From Muribaculaceae bacterium (lineage in GTDB: Bacteria; Bacteroidota; Bacteroidia; Bacteroidales; Muribaculaceae): DNA of 64,000 nt. Shown piece after piece: positions 1 through 6,416 of the stretch (position 1 is its first letter; every line of letters begins with the position of its first letter). Below the pieces are notes generated by a model. It was not told the DNA's origin, made no database searches, and saw nothing but the letters and a program-made list of their open reading frames with translations. The stretch covers positions 1 through 64,000 of the forward strand of contig JAIDQZ010000045.1 of assembly GCA_029062005.1 (NCBI GenBank). The letters run 5' to 3'. The position numbers and the translations under genes were made by a program.

Positions 1-8
1 TGGGGCGC

Positions 9-533
9 GTGTTTATGCTGGTGTACCGAAAGGGGGTCAATGACGCGGAACTGCACTCGGATGATGAGGGTATGCTGATGGAGCATATCGAGCAGACCGC
101 TGACGGACAGAAGTTCGGGTTTGTCGGCAATATGACGGGGAGTTGGGTGTATTGGCGCAACCGACTGACCGATATTGCGGAGGAACGCGGTTGCTACAAG
201 GTGATTGAGGGTTATTGGCAGGCTATGAAGTCGTTTAAGGCGAATTATATGTCGGTGGCTCTTATGGTGGCTCAGGCGTTCTACAATCGCGGCATTCGGG
301 ACTATCTCAGGAATCCCGGTGCGGAGGAACTGACGCTATACAATGACAAGCCCTTGAATTGGTGGGGAAAGAGTACGAGCAACACCATATCGCCGTTCAA
401 AATCCGCGACTATGTGCAGGACGTGTGCGCAAGGCGTATGGATAAGATAGACGAGGGTGGGGAAGACCCTTTGAAGAGGTGTCATTACGAGATTTTTATG
501 CAGGCGTTTTCTATTTCTATTGTGGCTAAGTAA
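9..533 (+). CDS. Phage hypothetical protein, probably 5'-truncated by the window edge
   Basis: This 174-residue reading frame opens with GTG at 9 but stays open to the window edge, so the true start may lie upstream; an internal ATG is at 15. The protein is soluble-looking and rich in aromatic residues, with WVYWRNR near residue 46 and a charged C-terminal third. I do not recognise the family. It precedes a DNA methyltransferase and a RuvC-like nuclease on the same strand, so an early or DNA-metabolism role is plausible but only inferred from position. Its stop is followed immediately by a 7-base repeat array (534-561). Confidence 0.6.
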   Translation: MFMLVYRKGVNDAELHSDDEGMLMEHIEQTADGQKFGFVGNMTGSWVYWRNRLTDIAEERGCYKVIEGYWQAMKSFKANYMSVALMVAQAFYNRGIRDYLRNPGAEELTLYNDKPLNWWGKSTSNTISPFKIRDYVQDVCARRMDKIDEGGEDPLKRCHYEIFMQAFSISIVAK

Positions 534-561
534 GTTTTACGTTGGACGTTGGACGTTTTAC
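534..561. repeat. Heptamer array (GTTTTAC, GTTGGAC x2, GTTTTAC)
   Basis: Four exact 7-base units in tandem fill the short gap between the first reading frame and the methyltransferase. The same GTTTTAC-type unit recurs at 9931-9958 beside the terminase start. Confidence 0.85.
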
Positions 562-573
562 GATGTTTAGAGG

Positions 574-1224
574 ATGAGGGTTGAGAATATCGGGAATCTG
601 ATGTTGGTGTGCGCGGACTGTATGGAGGTGATGGGCGGTCTCGGAGAGGGGTCGTTTGATATTGCCGTCTGTGACCCTGACTACGGCATAGGGAAGTGTC
701 TGTCGGGTGGCAACTATATGGCACGGTATAAGGGGTTTGTCAACAATTTGGGTGGGAAGCCGGGTGTGGATTGGTTTGATGCGCTCCGCAAGGTAAGCCG
801 CAATCAAGTTATTTGGGGTGGCAATTACTTTGACTTCCTGCCTCCGACAAGGTGTTTCCTTGTTTGGCTCAAGACGGATGGACCGAAGAACTTCGCGGAC
901 TGTGAGTATGCGTGGACGAGTTTCGACCGGAACGCCCGTGTGTTTTCGTCTGCCCGGAATCCTAAAGGCGTGTCGGGAAAGGGTAAGCGGATTCACGTGT
1001 GTCAGAAACCGGTGCAACTCTATATGTGGACTTATGATTTGCTTTTGCCGGAGGGTGGGAGTGTGCTTGATACCCACATGGGGAGCGGAAGCAGTGCGAT
1101 CGCCGCGTATGAGACCGGGCATCCTTATCTCGGCATTGAGATTAATGAGGAATACTTTGATAGGGCGGTGGAGAGAGTGAGGAAGCATGTTGAGGCTAAT
1201 CCCTCGCTGAAGCTCGGATCCTAA
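574..1224 (+). CDS. Phage DNA (cytosine-N4/adenine-N6) methyltransferase, beta class
   Basis: The 216-residue protein has the two hallmark motifs of amino-methyltransferases in beta-class order. The catalytic motif comes first as DPDYG (residues 34-38, variant of DPPYG). The AdoMet-binding motif lies near the C terminus as DTHMGSGSS (from residue 166, variant of DPFxGSGT), followed by GHPYLGIEI. The length suits a stand-alone phage enzyme and there is no restriction nuclease beside it, so it probably protects or marks phage DNA. The exact target base and site cannot be read from sequence. The third catalytic-motif residue is Asp where most relatives have Pro; I see no other sign of decay. Start chosen at the ATG directly after the heptamer array. 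Confidence 0.88.
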   Translation: MRVENIGNLMLVCADCMEVMGGLGEGSFDIAVCDPDYGIGKCLSGGNYMARYKGFVNNLGGKPGVDWFDALRKVSRNQVIWGGNYFDFLPPTRCFLVWLKTDGPKNFADCEYAWTSFDRNARVFSSARNPKGVSGKGKRIHVCQKPVQLYMWTYDLLLPEGGSVLDTHMGSGSSAIAAYETGHPYLGIEINEEYFDRAVERVRKHVEANPSLKLGS

Positions 1225-1252
1225 ACAAAAATATGCTGATCGGAAAATTGAG

Positions 1253-1603
1253 ATGGGAAAGGTGATAAATTTGGCGCATCCGGTGCCGGGAAAACTGCCG
1301 TATGCTATCCTGCCGATAGGGATGTACTGCAATCAGAAGTTGCAGGAGGCTAAGGCTGGGGCGGTGCTGGAGTTCTGGCAGGGGTGGAGGCACGAGAAGA
1401 GGGTGCTGGTGCGGAAGTGCAAGGTACAGATTAGGTCTTCATACTTCGCTTTTATGGCTCAGAGTATCTATGGGCGATATACGAGGGTGGATAGTCTTAT
1501 CAGGCAGTGGGAGGATTGGGCGATAACTGAGGGGATAGGGAGAAACGGGATTGATAAGGAGTGGGCTTTGTTGATAGAAGTTAAAGAAATTGAGAATTAT
1601 TGA
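1253..1603 (+). CDS. Phage hypothetical protein
   Basis: A 116-residue basic, soluble protein that I do not recognise. It has a beta-rich N-terminal half (LPYAILPIGMYC) and a C-terminal segment with RYTRVDSLIRQWEDWAI. The gene sits 28 bases after the methyltransferase and 3 bases before the RuvC-like gene, so it is very probably in the same transcript. No membrane segment, signal peptide or metal site is evident. Confidence 0.65.
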   Translation: MGKVINLAHPVPGKLPYAILPIGMYCNQKLQEAKAGAVLEFWQGWRHEKRVLVRKCKVQIRSSYFAFMAQSIYGRYTRVDSLIRQWEDWAITEGIGRNGIDKEWALLIEVKEIENY

Positions 1604-1606
1604 GGT

Positions 1607-2059
1607 ATGGGAAAGATATATTTAGGCATAGATTGTGGACAAAATGGCGGTCTCGCGTGGCTTGACGAGGATGGCTCACTGTTGGAGTGCATCAAAATGC
1701 CGGGTACGCCGGAGGATGTGCTGACGGCTTTAGGCAGTTACGATTGCGAAAGCGTTGTGTGTTTTATGGAGAAAGTTGGAGGAATACCCGGTCAAGGCGC
1801 ATCAGCATCTTTCAATTTTGGAAAGAACTATGGAGAGCTGACAATGGCGTTACTTGCAAAAGGCATATCCACTACGCTTGTCACTCCGCAGAAATGGCAG
1901 AAGCATTTCAACCTATCCGGCAAAAAGGACGAGAGTAAGACTTCGCATAAGAACCGCATTAAGGCGTGGGCGCAACAGCGGTTTCCGCAGAAGAAAGTGA
2001 CGCTTTGGTCGGCTGACGCTTTGGCTATTGCGAGTTATGCTTACGAAAACAGAAAGTGA
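1607..2059 (+). CDS. RuvC-like Holliday junction resolvase / RNase H-fold nuclease
   Basis: The 150-residue protein starts with the RNase H-fold strand YLGIDCGQNGG carrying a catalytic Asp (residue 9). It continues with FMEKVGG (Glu55), a conserved PGQGASASFNFG stretch, and ends with a helix SADALAIASYA carrying the last acidic residue (Asp137). This acidic arrangement is that of RuvC-type resolvases, and the G-x-G-A-x-S segment is common in phage members. The likely job is to cut branched DNA before packaging. It overlaps no gene but abuts its neighbours at 1603 and 2061, consistent with one early operon. Confidence 0.85.
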   Translation: MGKIYLGIDCGQNGGLAWLDEDGSLLECIKMPGTPEDVLTALGSYDCESVVCFMEKVGGIPGQGASASFNFGKNYGELTMALLAKGISTTLVTPQKWQKHFNLSGKKDESKTSHKNRIKAWAQQRFPQKKVTLWSADALAIASYAYENRK

Positions 2060-2060
2060 T

Positions 2061-2240
2061 ATGAGAGTGATTAAAGAGGGTAAGAAGCCCGTAAAAGAGA
2101 TTGAAAAGCAATGCGACCGATGCGGTTGCGTGTTCGCGTATGAGCGTGGTGATGTGAATAGCGACCAACGCGAGGGATGTTGGGTGTATTGCCCGACTTG
2201 CAAGAAGGCACTTTCTGTAAACTATTTCCCGAATTATTGA
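2061..2240 (+). CDS. Small zinc-ribbon protein
   Basis: A 59-residue protein from the ATG at 2061. That ATG lies 1 base after the RuvC-like stop and is preferred over an in-frame ATG at 2028, which would overlap that gene. It has two Cys pairs, CDRCG and CPTC, about 29 residues apart, a typical zinc-ribbon spacing. Function is unknown; a nucleic-acid or protein-interaction role is an inference from the fold. It runs straight into the next gene, whose ATG begins at 2242. Confidence 0.7.
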   Translation: MRVIKEGKKPVKEIEKQCDRCGCVFAYERGDVNSDQREGCWVYCPTCKKALSVNYFPNY

Positions 2241-2241
2241 T

Positions 2242-2946
2242 ATGGCGAGTGAAGGTTTGATTGCGAGGAGTCCGGCTAAGGATAGTCAGTTTGCGGGGAT
2301 TAGGGCAGGAGATAAGGACTGCCTTTCCGTGAGTGTGGCTTTCGGGTGGCCTAACGAGAAGGTGTATGCTATGTTTCATCCGGAGTTCGTAGAGGGGAAC
2401 GGACGGCTGAATAAGGAGGGGAAGAGGCAGTGCGCTCAATTCTTTGCCTACGCGAAGCATCGGGAGTATATGGATGCTTATCGGGAGACGTTGGCGAAGA
2501 GCGGAGGGGGAAGAGCGGATAGCGGAGAGGAGTTGGCTATTGACGATAGTAGGAAGGACAAGGCACTTAAATCTCTGCTTAATAAAGCAATGTCTTTGGT
2601 GGAAGGAGGTACTGATTTGGATGCAGAAAGTCTTAAGGTGATTTCCGATATATTCCGAAAGCTCAATTTGTTGAAAGATGAGACAGAGCAGGAGATACGA
2701 CCACTTCGCTTCCTTCCAGAGCTGTGCTTTTCGGGCTGTCGTTACCGTTTATTTGTGGAGAATGCTATAAAAGGTGGTGATGTGATAGATGAATGCAAAT
2801 TTTGCCGTGCGCTCCGCTATGCTACCGAAAACGGCTACCGCGATAATGCAACCAATAGGCTTGATATTCCTAAGGAGGTACTTGATACAGAATCAGACAA
2901 CACGATTAGCACCCTGGATATTTTATCGGGAAAAGTTGAAAATTAA
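2242..2946 (+). CDS. Phage hypothetical protein with C-terminal cysteine cluster
   Basis: A 234-residue protein that I do not recognise with confidence. The N-terminal half contains FGWPNEKVYAMFHPEF followed by a basic helix (KHREYMDAYRETLAKSGGG). A low-complexity Gly/Ala/Asp linker sits near residues 88-100, a helical middle follows, and a cluster of four Cys (CFSGC ... CKFC, residues about 160-190) could bind zinc. Small terminase subunits share a short DNA-binding N-terminal part and no other small terminase gene is evident here, but that assignment would be a guess. It is the last gene before an AT-rich island that looks transferred. Confidence 0.6.
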   Translation: MASEGLIARSPAKDSQFAGIRAGDKDCLSVSVAFGWPNEKVYAMFHPEFVEGNGRLNKEGKRQCAQFFAYAKHREYMDAYRETLAKSGGGRADSGEELAIDDSRKDKALKSLLNKAMSLVEGGTDLDAESLKVISDIFRKLNLLKDETEQEIRPLRFLPELCFSGCRYRLFVENAIKGGDVIDECKFCRALRYATENGYRDNATNRLDIPKEVLDTESDNTISTLDILSGKVEN

Positions 2947-2953
2947 TTTGGCT

Positions 2954-3157
2954 ATGTCAGAAAAATTTATTAACTTTGCTACCGCTTACAAGATGATAGT
3001 ATTCTATCCCGAATGGGCGACGGTATTCGCTCAATACGTTTGGGCTATTTTTATGTCCATACTTTATCCGCATACTGCGGTGTCATTGCGTAAGATTAAC
3101 GCCTTTCGGGGCTATCGTCTTGTAAGCAGCGCAAATGACACCGCTTTCTGTGTCTGA
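2954..3157 (+). CDS. Doubtful small ORF overlapping a structured RNA region
   Basis: A 67-codon frame from the ATG at 2954, 7 bases after the preceding stop. The product would be hydrophobic and aromatic-rich, with one possible membrane stretch (TVFAQYVWAIFMSILY). The DNA beneath it folds into several nested hairpins (see 3008-3144), which argues that the region may act as RNA rather than as a coding sequence. I list it because the frame is open and spaced like a gene; the evidence for translation is weak. Confidence 0.3.
   Translation: MSEKFINFATAYKMIVFYPEWATVFAQYVWAIFMSILYPHTAVSLRKINAFRGYRLVSSANDTAFCV
3008..3144 (+). ncRNA. Candidate structured RNA / leader upstream of the HNH gene
   Basis: Four hairpins can be drawn by eye. 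(1) 3008-3044: CCCGAA pairs with TTTGGG, enclosing GGGCGA/TCGCTC (3015-3032). (2) 3068-3080: CCGCA-TAC-TGCGG, perfect. (3) 3077-3090 pairs with 3130-3144 over about 14 bases with one bulge. (4) inside it, AAGA/TCTT surrounds GCCT-TTCG-GGGC (3101-3112), a stem capped by a TTCG tetraloop. Hairpins 2 and 3 compete for bases 3077-3080, so they are mutually exclusive. It ends about 36 bases before the HNH gene. Whether it is an intron part, a regulatory leader or a separate RNA cannot be decided here. Confidence 0.45.
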
Positions 3158-3179
3158 ATTATAACCATTATAGGTTTAT

Positions 3180-4328
3180 ATGTCAAGGCGAAAAACAACA
3201 TCAGAATTTATTAGTCAGGCACAAGCCGTACATAACGGCAAGTATGATTACTCTAAAGTAACGTACATTGATTCTAACACTAAGGTTTGTATTATATGCC
3301 CTATCCATGGCGAATTTGAGCAAAAACCCGTAGTGCATGTTAATATGGGCTGTGGGTGTCCCAAATGTGCCGCTGAATCTATTTCGAGTAAACTTGCCGA
3401 TACAAAAGAGGATTTTATTCTTAAGGCTCAAAAAATTCACGGGGATAGATATGACTATAGTAAGGTAGAATACATAAATAACAGCACTTATGTTACGATT
3501 ATCTGCCAGAAACATGGTGAATTTAGACAATATCCATGCAATCATATTAAAGGCAGCGGATGTCCATATTGTCAAAATAAAAGAGAAAATCAAATCTCGT
3601 TTTTGGAGAAAGCAAGAGCAGTCCATGGGAATCGGTATGATTATTCAAAGGCTAAATATGCGGCGCATGGAGAGAAGTTATGTGTGACCTGTAAGAAGCA
3701 TGGTGATTTTTATGTACTTCCTTCACATCATATTTCTGGCTCTGGCTGTCCTAAATGCGCAAGAGAATCTCGTCGAAGCCTTGTTTTAGGAAAAGGTATT
3801 TGTGATATTGAAACACCTAAAGAAGATAAGATAAGAAAGCGTTGGCAGGGCATACTTGAACGGTGTTACGCAGAACAGAGAAGGCATCGTGCGCCAACTT
3901 ATCAAGATTGTTCTATTTGTAAGGAATGGTTGGTATTGTCTAAATTCAAGGAATGGCATGATGACCCGACGAATGGCTATCAAGAGGGCTATCATCTGGA
4001 CAAGGATATTCTCGTAAAAGGTAATAAGATTTATTCTCCTGAAACATGTTGTTTTGTACCTGCAGAAATCAACGAACAATTCAGGCGAGTAGCGGCATGT
4101 AGGGGTAAATATCCCGTTGGAGTCAGAAAGATGAAATCAAGATATGCCGCATATCTAAATGGGAAATTTCTTGGTTCTGCAACTACTCCCGAAGATGCAT
4201 TTATCTTTTATAAGCAAGCAAAAGAGGATCGTATAAAAGAACTTGCGACAAAATATTATTCCATAAGGGGAATAACGCAACGTGTATATGAGGCAATGAT
4301 GAGATATGAAGTTGAAATAACCGACTAA
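3180..4328 (+). CDS. HNH-type homing-endonuclease-like protein with three zinc-binding repeats
   Basis: 382 residues. The first half has three tandem repeats of about 60 residues (near 7-66, 68-125 and 133-193). Each carries YDYSK, then C-x2-(H/K)HG(E/D)F, then GCPxC, a pattern of phage endonuclease-associated zinc repeats (DUF723-like). The middle (about 220-305) resembles phage HNH domains, with a WxGILxRCY start, CxxCKEWL, GYHLDKDIL and YSPETCCFVP. The C-terminal part (about 310-360) looks like an AP2/NUMOD-type DNA-binding module. Such proteins are usually selfish nicking or cutting enzymes. The gene is visibly AT-richer than its flanks, supporting recent transfer. Confidence 0.75.
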   Translation: MSRRKTTSEFISQAQAVHNGKYDYSKVTYIDSNTKVCIICPIHGEFEQKPVVHVNMGCGCPKCAAESISSKLADTKEDFILKAQKIHGDRYDYSKVEYINNSTYVTIICQKHGEFRQYPCNHIKGSGCPYCQNKRENQISFLEKARAVHGNRYDYSKAKYAAHGEKLCVTCKKHGDFYVLPSHHISGSGCPKCARESRRSLVLGKGICDIETPKEDKIRKRWQGILERCYAEQRRHRAPTYQDCSICKEWLVLSKFKEWHDDPTNGYQEGYHLDKDILVKGNKIYSPETCCFVPAEINEQFRRVAACRGKYPVGVRKMKSRYAAYLNGKFLGSATTPEDAFIFYKQAKEDRIKELATKYYSIRGITQRVYEAMMRYEVEITD

Positions 4329-4394
4329 TCAAATATCGCAACCATAATCGAATTGTAAGCGAAGAAGTAGCAAAATTATTAGAAGAAAGATAAT

Positions 4395-5021
4395 ATGAGT
4401 AATATTAAAGAAAAGATAGTTAGTCTTTTAGATAACATCGATGAACTAATAAACAACAGTGGTTTTCCTAACAACCTCTCCCAAATAGGAGCAGATTATG
4501 AAACTATCGAACAATCATTTTTTGAGAACGATGTGACATGGGTGTGTAATAATAAAGGGGTTGCGGTAGCCTATATAGGCGGCAAGTATGTGGGAACTGC
4601 TGAGGGTTTGCTGGCCGAGGCTCTTAAAAGTAATGACATGGGGTTAATACGTAAACTTGATACAATCGTACCAATAGAGAATACAACATATACAACTCTA
4701 TCATTTGCTATTAAGAAACTAATGCAATCGGGATATGTGTACCCCAAAGGTAATGAACAAACCTACCTGATGAAAGATGCAAATACGGGGCATACAAAGA
4801 TTGGGAAATCAATCAATCCAAAGAAAAGGGAGAGTGGATTTAAGTGTTCAAACCTCGCAATAAGTTTATGTTATGTTTGCGACTGCAACGTTGAGGCTGA
4901 GTTGCACCGCGCATATGCAGATAAACATGTTGATAGGGAATGGTTCAACCTTTCCGATGAAGATATAATGGATATTTGCAGAAGCTATAATTTTATAAAA
5001 TATGATGAAGAAAGCATGTAA
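4395..5021 (+). CDS. T5orf172 / GIY-YIG-fold protein
   Basis: 208 residues. The C-terminal 90 residues fit the T5orf172 (MUG113) branch of the GIY-YIG superfamily: TYLMKDANTGHTKIGKS, then CNVEAELHRAYADKHV and EWFNLSDEDI. The N-terminal 110 residues are unassigned; they contain GVAVAYIGGKYVGTAEGLLAEALKS. The domain occurs in phage proteins, where a nuclease or DNA-binding role is inferred rather than shown. The gene follows the HNH gene by 66 bases, is similarly AT-rich, and its last 20 bases overlap the next gene, so HNH, T5orf172 and XRE look like one imported unit. Confidence 0.7.
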   Translation: MSNIKEKIVSLLDNIDELINNSGFPNNLSQIGADYETIEQSFFENDVTWVCNNKGVAVAYIGGKYVGTAEGLLAEALKSNDMGLIRKLDTIVPIENTTYTTLSFAIKKLMQSGYVYPKGNEQTYLMKDANTGHTKIGKSINPKKRESGFKCSNLAISLCYVCDCNVEAELHRAYADKHVDREWFNLSDEDIMDICRSYNFIKYDEESM

Positions 5022-5304
5022 GCAAATCGGAGAGATTGCAAAGCAACTCCGAAAAGAAAAGAACCTCACGCAAGAGCAGTTGAGCAAACTTGCAAATGTG
5101 AGCGTAAGGCAAATCTCAAAGATTGAAAACGGTTGGGAGGACGTTTCGATTCGCTTAATAAGCAGAGTGTTCGGAGCACTTGGTGTGTCGGTTCGCATTG
5201 AATTAGGACCAATCAACAATATCGAACGCTATATGGGTATAATCTACGGCAATGTGGAAGAAATCCAAAATATCATTCAGGGCGCACCAAAAGACAAACA
5301 ATAA
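5005..5304 (+). CDS. XRE-family helix-turn-helix regulator
   Basis: About 99 residues. An N-terminal lambda-repressor-type HTH covers residues 5-60: IGEIAKQLRKEKNLTQEQLSKLANVSVRQISKIENG, with the expected LTQEQLSKLANVS helix pair. A short unassigned tail follows. There are two candidate ATGs at 5002 and 5005; both lie inside the end of the T5orf172 gene, so translation is probably coupled. It lacks a peptidase (LexA/CI-like) domain, so it is not an obvious SOS-cleaved lysogeny repressor. It could be the phage switch regulator or a HipB/antitoxin-like control protein for its neighbours. Confidence 0.75.
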   Translation: MKKACKQIGEIAKQLRKEKNLTQEQLSKLANVSVRQISKIENGWEDVSIRLISRVFGALGVSVRIELGPINNIERYMGIIYGNVEEIQNIIQGAPKDKQ

Positions 5305-5317
5305 AACGATATAGATT

Positions 5318-5785
5318 ATGGAAATTAAGGGAAGAGTGATAATAAACCTGGGCGTTCAGTCGGGAATGTCTAAGGCTGGGAAGCAGTGGAGTAAGGCTTC
5401 GATTGTGGTTGAGACGGAGGGGCAGTACCCGAAGAAGATTGCGATGGATAATCTTAAAAATGCGGATACGTTCGGGGCTTTGGCTGTGGGGACTGTGGGG
5501 ACATTTTATATTGAGGTCAGCAGTAATGAATTCAATGGGAGGTGGTACACTTCGGTCAATTGCTATAAGTGGGAGGTGGCGAGTCCTTATCCGCAACAGC
5601 CGTATGCGCCACAGCAGCCCTATCAGCAACCACCGAGCGCACAGCCGTTCTATGGTCCGGCTCAGAGTTATCCGGTAAATCCGCAGTCGGCTACGCCTAC
5701 GCTTGATTCTATGGGCGTGAAAGGGTATCAGCCGATGCAGCAGACCACTCCGGAGACTAATGGAGACGACGATCTCCCGTTCTGA
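5318..5785 (+). CDS. SSB-like protein (DUF3127 OB-fold) with acidic tail
   Basis: 155 residues. The N-terminal 90 residues match the DUF3127 OB-fold seen in Bacteroidetes and their phages (MEIKGRVI-LGVQSGMSKAGKQWSKASIVVET-GQYPKKIAMD). A Pro/Gln-rich disordered linker (about 92-140, PYPQQPYAPQQPYQQP) leads to the C-terminal tip DDDLPF, the classical SSB tail that recruits partner proteins. The protein should coat single-stranded DNA during phage replication. It ends the plus-strand early block and is followed at once by a terminator shared with the convergent packaging block. Confidence 0.85.
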   Translation: MEIKGRVIINLGVQSGMSKAGKQWSKASIVVETEGQYPKKIAMDNLKNADTFGALAVGTVGTFYIEVSSNEFNGRWYTSVNCYKWEVASPYPQQPYAPQQPYQQPPSAQPFYGPAQSYPVNPQSATPTLDSMGVKGYQPMQQTTPETNGDDDLPF

Positions 5786-5810
5786 CCTGCCAGGTGTAGG
5801 AACAGAAACA

Positions 5811-5849
5811 GAGGCGACAGCCATAATGGTTGCCGCCTCTTGCTTTTTA
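5811..5849. terminator. Bidirectional intrinsic terminator
   Basis: A 13-base stem (5811-5823 with 5827-5839, GAGGCG...CGCCTC, one mismatch and one G-U) is followed by a T-rich tract on the plus strand. It lies between the convergent SSB-like gene and the minus-strand structural gene. Confidence 0.8.
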
Positions 5850-5858
5850 TAGTAGGGG

Positions 5859-6329
5859 TTACTCTTCGGTAGGTTCTTTCTCGCCTTCCTCGCCAGGGTC
5901 TTCGGAGGGGGATTCCGGCTTTTCTTCGGCTTCCGGCTTGATGGGGACGGAGAGGGGGATTTCGAGACCTGAGACTGCGAGTCCGCGGTCGTTGACAAGT
6001 TCGATGCCGGTTTTCTGTTCGGGGATGTTGATTGCGCGGTTGCGGTCGGGGTAGCGTTCGTCGGGAATCTCGATATTGAAGTCCATGAGAAGTTCGCCAA
6101 CGGGGAACTCATGATTGTCTACGAGGATTTCGATCTTGTCGTCTTCGGTCTTGCGGCAGTTGATGCACTCTCCGAAAGCGTAGGATGCCTTGTAGGCGAA
6201 GTTCTTGCCGTTAGGCACATAGAGGGTCAGTTCCCAGTTGGCTTCCTGCCAGCCGAGAGGGTTTCCGTCGGCTCCCGTGAGCGCGAGGATGAAGTCAAAG
6301 TCTGACTTACGGTTGATTTTTCTCTGCAT
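5859..6329 (-). CDS. Phage structural protein of the packaging block (hypothetical)
   Basis: 156 residues, acidic. The first 110 residues look like a compact beta-rich domain (SDFDFILALTGADGNPLGW, then YASYAFGECINC-like strands). The last 35 residues are a Pro/Glu-rich disordered tail. It is the last gene of the leftward terminase-portal block, 87 bases after the portal gene, so a head or tail accessory part is likely. I know no firm family; the opening strands recall baseplate-type N-terminal domains, but this is a weak impression. Confidence 0.6.
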   Translation of the reverse strand: MQRKINRKSDFDFILALTGADGNPLGWQEANWELTLYVPNGKNFAYKASYAFGECINCRKTEDDKIEILVDNHEFPVGELLMDFNIEIPDERYPDRNRAINIPEQKTGIELVNDRGLAVSGLEIPLSVPIKPEAEEKPESPSEDPGEEGEKEPTEE

Positions 6330-6347
6330 GATAAATTTTGAATTAGG

Positions 6348-6367
6348 GCAGAAGCTGAAGCTTCTGC
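6348..6367 (-). promoter_or_regulatory. Perfect hairpin between portal gene and downstream gene
   Basis: GCAGAAGC and GCTTCTGC form a perfect 8-base stem with loop TGAA, in the gap between portal and the next gene. There is no T-run in the transcribed direction, so it looks like an mRNA processing or stability element rather than a terminator. A related sequence lies at 19517-19538. Confidence 0.5.
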
Positions 6368-6416
6368 GCGGTAAAAAAGATTATATACGGGGCGGTTAGA
6401 AAACCTCCCTCCCATA

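Noticed and set aside
526-1332. Long minus-strand ORF opposite the methyltransferase
   Set aside because: It has no family features, covers a convincing plus-strand gene with intact motifs, and runs through the heptamer array.
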